A program made the position numbers and the translations under genes. DNA of 64,000 bases. Source: Diospyros lotus (taxonomy: Eukaryota; Streptophyta; Magnoliopsida; Ericales; Ebenaceae). The notes beneath the pieces were generated by a model that saw only the letters and a list, made by a program, of their open reading frames with translations, searched no databases and had not been told where the DNA came from. The stretch is taken from contig NC_068341.1 of NCBI RefSeq assembly GCF_014633365.1, forward strand, positions 21,992,339 to 22,056,338, in the 5' to 3' direction. Numbering within the stretch: the first letter of the stretch is position 1; every line of letters begins with the position of its first letter. Shown piece by piece: positions 60,233 through 64,000 of the stretch.

Positions 60233-61790
60233 GTAATACCCCAAGAGCCTAGAAAAGGGTAGTATAAAATGTTTTATTGATTTGTAGCCTTGAGAACACT
60301 CTGAATTATCACTATTAGTAGGCATGGTGAAAAGGAAATTCATGCCAAATTTCAGGTATATTAATAGAAGGAATTGATTACATATAGAAGATTTAGTACG
60401 ATGAGATCCCACCTAGTGAAATTGGAACTTGTGATTAATTATTTCAGAAACCATAGGAAGTTCCATGTAACTGCTAGAAACTCAAGGTGGTTGCTAATGT
60501 AATTTACTCTACTATATACCCATACTATTAAGACTACAATAGATGAAAGAAATGGTGTGTTCTTCATTTTTGCCTTGGCTTCTTTGTTCTCTACCAAGTG
60601 TTCAGAAGTTTCCTCTTGTGTTTTCGTTTTGGGAATGATTGATCTAATGCAAGTTAAGGTGTTGCCTAACATAGTTTGACTGACACAATGCTTTGATCAT
60701 TGATATTTGTCTTGTAAGAAATGGATATCTTTTTTCAATTGACTGGCACTGCAAAAGGTTGATAACATCTAGCTTATTGGGTTGTATCAAGTTCATCTTG
60801 GCAAACCAAAGAGCCTTAATAGGTAAGTGAAGTATCATGAAATCTCCTTCTATTGTTCTATCCTCTTCAAACTAGTTGGAGCAGCCACTCAGGGATCCAT
60901 ACTGATGGATCACAGCAAATTTTATTGGCCTTTTTCCTTAAGGTCTGTGCTTTACAGAAAATTTTATTAGCCTTTTACAATAAGTTTCCTGTCTTGTTAA
61001 ATGGCTACTTTGCTACATAAGGGTCATTCAGATGCAATTTTGCATACACCTAGTCCATCTTGGCAAGGCAAGGAGCCTTAAAAGGGCTGTGAATAGCTTT
61101 GAATGTTAATAGAGTTACATTAATGTCTTTCTTAATTGTTTCCTTTAAACTGTAGTTGCAGATCAAGGGAGATGAAACATGACACTTTGCATTAGCATCC
61201 CCTATGCTTTACCTGCTTGTGTTTTAATTGTTATTGATTTCTCCTGGGTTAGTGAAGATGAAACATTAAACTTAGCATTAGCAATACCTCCCTGTCCTTA
61301 GGTATCACCAGACCAGCTTTTATGTGCTTCCTTCTCCTGTCCCAATTTGAATGGGTGCTGGCCATCAGCATGCGATAGCACAATAGGTTATTTTTTAACA
61401 GTTGTTTCCTGCAAAGGGTACTATGATAGCTAGATACATGTTTTTATGGGAAGTTTGTCTTGTGACAAAGCAAGAACCTAAAGAAGGCAGTGAAGTGACT
61501 TGCATCGAAGTCTCTCAAGATGAAAAGATGATAAAATTGGCATTTCTTGGTTTGAGTGTATTATGGGATTGAGTGTAAAATCTTCAATTGATTGCATATG
61601 GAACTTGTGAAATAATTAAAAGCATAATTAATTGAGATCACATTCATCCTTTTTTTTTTACGGTTATTTTGTTGTAGGACTTGTTACTCTTTTTGGGATT
61701 GATTCCAGCTAAGAGTATATACAAATGCTTGCATCACATTGGCCTTTTTAATGAGTCATTGATGCTTTAATATGATACACATACCTGCAG
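60233..61790. other. LTR-like terminus and unassigned sequence
   Basis: The copia backbone stops at 60232 and TGTAATACCCCAAGAGCC begins at 60233. Its first 35 or so bases resemble the Cassandra LTR start at 12530, but no 5S-like part follows. A phrase like CATCTTGGCAAGGCAAGGAG recurs in degenerate form near 60797, 61060 and 61458 with similar neighbours, suggesting old internal duplication. No coding sequence was recognised. Confidence 0.45.
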
Positions 61791-61980
61791 CTAGTATGGA
61801 CAATAGTGGAAAATCATATGGGCTAAGCATAATGAAATACAGACTGTTAACATTAAGAGTGTTGGAGCAGATTATGAGGTTTGATTCATTGTTCCTTTTT
61901 CATCTTAGGTTACTAATGGAGAGAGATTACCTTTAGCAGTGAAGGAATTGGGGACCTGTGGCTGTGATCTTTACCCACAA
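61791..61980 (+). pseudogene. Captured or relic fragment of a coatomer beta-prime (COPI) gene, two exons
   Basis: Exon 61791-61878 follows an acceptor (ACCTGCAG) and, with one missing A restored in thought, corresponds to ASMDNSGK then WAKHNEIQTVNIKSVGADYE. Exon 61909-61980 reads VTNGERLPLAVKELGTC then DLYPQ, ending at a GTGAGT donor, with two extra residues (GC) from a 6-base duplication. These match the stretch after the first WD40 propeller in plant coatomer beta-prime, a COPI coat subunit in Golgi-to-ER traffic, as I remember it. The intron between is only 30 bases (61879-61908), below working size. Neighbouring exons are absent. Non-functional. Confidence 0.82.
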
Positions 61981-62284
61981 GTGAGTTGGTCTTCCTTTGC
62001 CCTCTGTAGCAGGGTATTAGATATAATATATTATGGTATTTTAATACTAGTGAGCATGTATGTTCAAGGAAGTGGAACTGCTACTGTTTTATTTTATATG
62101 CTCATGGAGATATATGTGTGTGTGCGCGAGTGTGTAAATGCCATGCTTTCGTTTTCTAGTGGTATAACTTTAATAAAGTTCAACATTGAGATGCTAGAAT
62201 TTGTGGCACATGCTTTAGGTGTGTTTGATTGCTTACGAAACCTGCATATTTCGGCTCTTAGTGTCTAAATTGTTTAAACTCTAC
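61981..62284. other. No recognised gene downstream of the coatomer fragment
   Basis: Intron-like AT-rich sequence. The open frame running from the second coatomer exon through 62268 is read-through into intron, not a gene. A TGTGTGTGCGCG stretch lies at 62113-62126. Confidence 0.5.
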
Positions 62285-62545
62285 TGTTCTATAGTGGTCG
62301 GTTCGGTTTTAATCGGTTATATAGTGGTCGGTTATCGGTTCGATTTTTTATTTTAGGCCAAATGTCGGTTATTGGTTCGGTTCGGTTAGGATATTTTAGG
62401 ATTCGATTATTTCGGTTTCAGTTGGTTCGGTTATATCGTTGTTGGCGATCGGTTCGGTTCGGTTAGTGTTCCCGGTTCGGTTCGGTTCGATTTTTTATTT
62501 TCGGGCGGTTAGGTTCGGTTATAATCGATTGCACACTCCTACCCA
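62285..62545 (-). repeat. CGGTTCGGTT-rich repeat (possible hAT-type relic)
   Basis: At least ten copies of CGGTTCGG-like words in degenerate series, from TAGTGGTCGGTTCGG at 62294 to a right edge reading GATTGCACACTCCTA. On the minus strand the start TAGGAGTGTGCAATCG followed by AACCGAACC resembles subterminal parts of plant hAT elements and MITEs. Terminal repeats and an 8-bp duplication could not be confirmed. Confidence 0.4.
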
Positions 62546-63160
62546 AACCCATTTAGCCCTAATCAAAACCTATTAATTTTGTGTCTAATTTACACATTAT
62601 ATACATAATTGTGCAAATATAAATTGGAATGTTTTGGCCCAAACCCATTTAACCTAAACCTAAATATGCTAACTTGGCATTGATTTCTTGCCATGTTGAT
62701 AACTGCCATTCCTGTCAAAAACCAAGTCGTAGTCAACTGTAAGATCAATTGCCAATGGAAGAATATGATATATTTTTGTCTTTTAAGTAAATGAGAAATG
62801 ATTATGAAAAATGAAAGTGTTGTCATGTAGTTCCCCTTACATTAGTTGATTTCCCAATCTTACAAAAGTTGAGGTCTGATGTAGTACTGAACATTCAATA
62901 ATGGCGTTAACTATTGTGATTTCATGTAGTCGTGTATTCACACAATCTTTTGAGCATATCAAAATCAAATTTGGCTTGTCTCAGATATATGCTAATGACC
63001 ATAAAGGAAAATACATTCCGTTATTATTAACTTTCATTATGCAATATTAGCTAGTTGAGATGCAAGCATGCAGTTTATGAACAAATTAAATTATAAAAAC
63101 AAAATTTAACCATACACTTGATTATGAAAAAGAATATCTCAATTAATAATTGATAATTAA
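62546..63160. other. No recognised feature
   Basis: AT-rich sequence without supported genes; the phrase CAAACCCATTTA(A/G)CC occurs at 62546 and 62642. Confidence 0.5.
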
Positions 63161-64000
63161 AATGGAGGCACTACCCCCCACAATTGTTTTGGGAGTCACA
63201 AAGACAAGACAAGACTAGTGATGATACCCAAGAACTAGCACTCGAGTGGCATGTGTGTACACTAGTTAGGCCATATTCGGTCTCGATATCTGATAGGAGG
63301 CTTTATTAGGTTGTATAGAGAGTCTTTTTAGACTTGTGAGCAAGCCAATCCTATTTAGGATTGGACTACCTAATTCGACTAGAATCCTCAATTTGAATTA
63401 AGTGATTTAGTTAGATCTTAATAAACTTCGAATAAACCGTTTCTTCTAAAATCTTAAGAAGGCAATGTGTGGGGGTAATCCTAATCTCTCCAAATTCATC
63501 TAGGATAACTACTTCCAAATATTGTCCAACAAAGAGATATAATCATAACGAAAGATTATCTCTACATTACCATAAATAAAGGAGGATCTCTTTATCTAGG
63601 GTAAGCATTCATTCTTAGTGATATCTCAAAATATCTTTAACTCTTTGATTTTCTTCTCTATTACTCCACATTCGACTTTGGCATTGGAGTGGCTTTCTTG
63701 GTTGACTCCAGGGCAATGTCATCCCTTTTATTTTGTAGCCAATTAGTCTCTATGATCCAAATTTGTTGTTTCTCTCCATTTGGTACATTTTTTCTTGGGA
63801 TTACCACCCTTACACGGTCTCCCATCGCTCATGCCCTCGATTTTGACAGAGGAGATAAATCGCAGGTAGAGATTTTGCCTCACTATGCAAGACAATGAAT
63901 CAAACCCGCAACCTACTGGTGTGAATCCCATTTTATTGTGGCCCAACCACTTGACATGTGCCCTGGGAGCTTGGTACATTTTTTCTTTGTAAATATATTG
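63161..64000 (+). mobile_element. LTR-like segment continuing past the window end
   Basis: The stretch ATAAATAAAGGAGGATCTC (63572-63590) followed by TTACTCCACATTCGACTTTG and GCATTGGAGTGGC resembles the TATA-to-R/U5 part of plant gypsy LTRs, where a CATCGGAGTG-type phrase is common. The boundaries are not visible. The last 200 bases hold an AACCCGCAACCTACTGGTGT phrase typical of dispersed plant repeats. Confidence 0.35.

Noticed and set aside
61939..62268. Open frame of 109 codons
   Set aside because: It is the second coatomer exon read through its splice donor into intron sequence.

Overview
The window is plant nuclear DNA, most likely from an AT-rich eudicot. It holds no intact host gene. 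Almost every base can be assigned to transposable elements inserted into one another. Plant origin is shown by Ty1/copia and Ty3/gypsy (Tat) retrotransposons with plant-type features, a Cassandra LTR carrying 5S rRNA sequence, CACTA-type termini, and short captured pieces of plant genes (calcium-dependent protein kinase, 6-phosphogluconolactonase, coatomer beta-prime). The species cannot be told.

The backbone is one degenerate Ty1/copia element on the minus strand, 12828-60232. Removing its insertions leaves about 7.7 kb in ten pieces. Reading right to left these are gag (start codon at 60204), zinc knuckle, protease and integrase, reverse transcriptase, RNase H (pol stop near 22416), a spacer with a TATA box, a downstream accessory ORF with acidic and coiled-coil parts (start 21976, end 14217), a polypurine tract, and a 3' LTR cut at 12827. 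This layout resembles the SIRE/Maximus lineage. Nine insertions interrupt it between 14.7 and 58.7 kb: seven solo LTRs, a complete Tat-type gypsy element and a CACTA element. At each one I read a target-site duplication (exact in most, 4 of 5 bases in two), and the copia reading resumes on the other side.

Region by region. 1-12827 is the right part of a CACTA element that holds a large non-coding LTR element (1376-12525, minus) and a solo Cassandra LTR (12530-12755). 12828-22927 is the copia 3' LTR, accessory ORF and RNase H, broken by three solo LTRs. 22928-24870 is another solo LTR. 25610-41107 is the Tat gypsy element: gag, protease, RT, two RNase H domains and integrase on the minus strand, a spliced antisense ORF on the plus strand, a 47-bp tandem array between the convergent genes, and two solo LTRs of one copia family in opposite orientation. 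41208-44620 is a solo LTR with another nested in it. 45236-54344 is a non-autonomous CACTA element carrying CDPK and 6-phosphogluconolactonase gene fragments. 54348-60232 is copia integrase, protease and gag with two more solo LTRs. 60233-64000 begins with an LTR-like terminus and holds two coatomer beta-prime exons, a CGGTTCGG-rich repeat and an LTR-like tail.

No coding sequence looks fully functional: each recognisable frame has stops, frameshifts, insertions or missing parts. The interest lies in insertion order, the very high number of solo LTRs, gene-fragment capture, the inverted LTR pair inside the gypsy pol gene, and arrays of short palindromic motifs in several unrelated LTR families.
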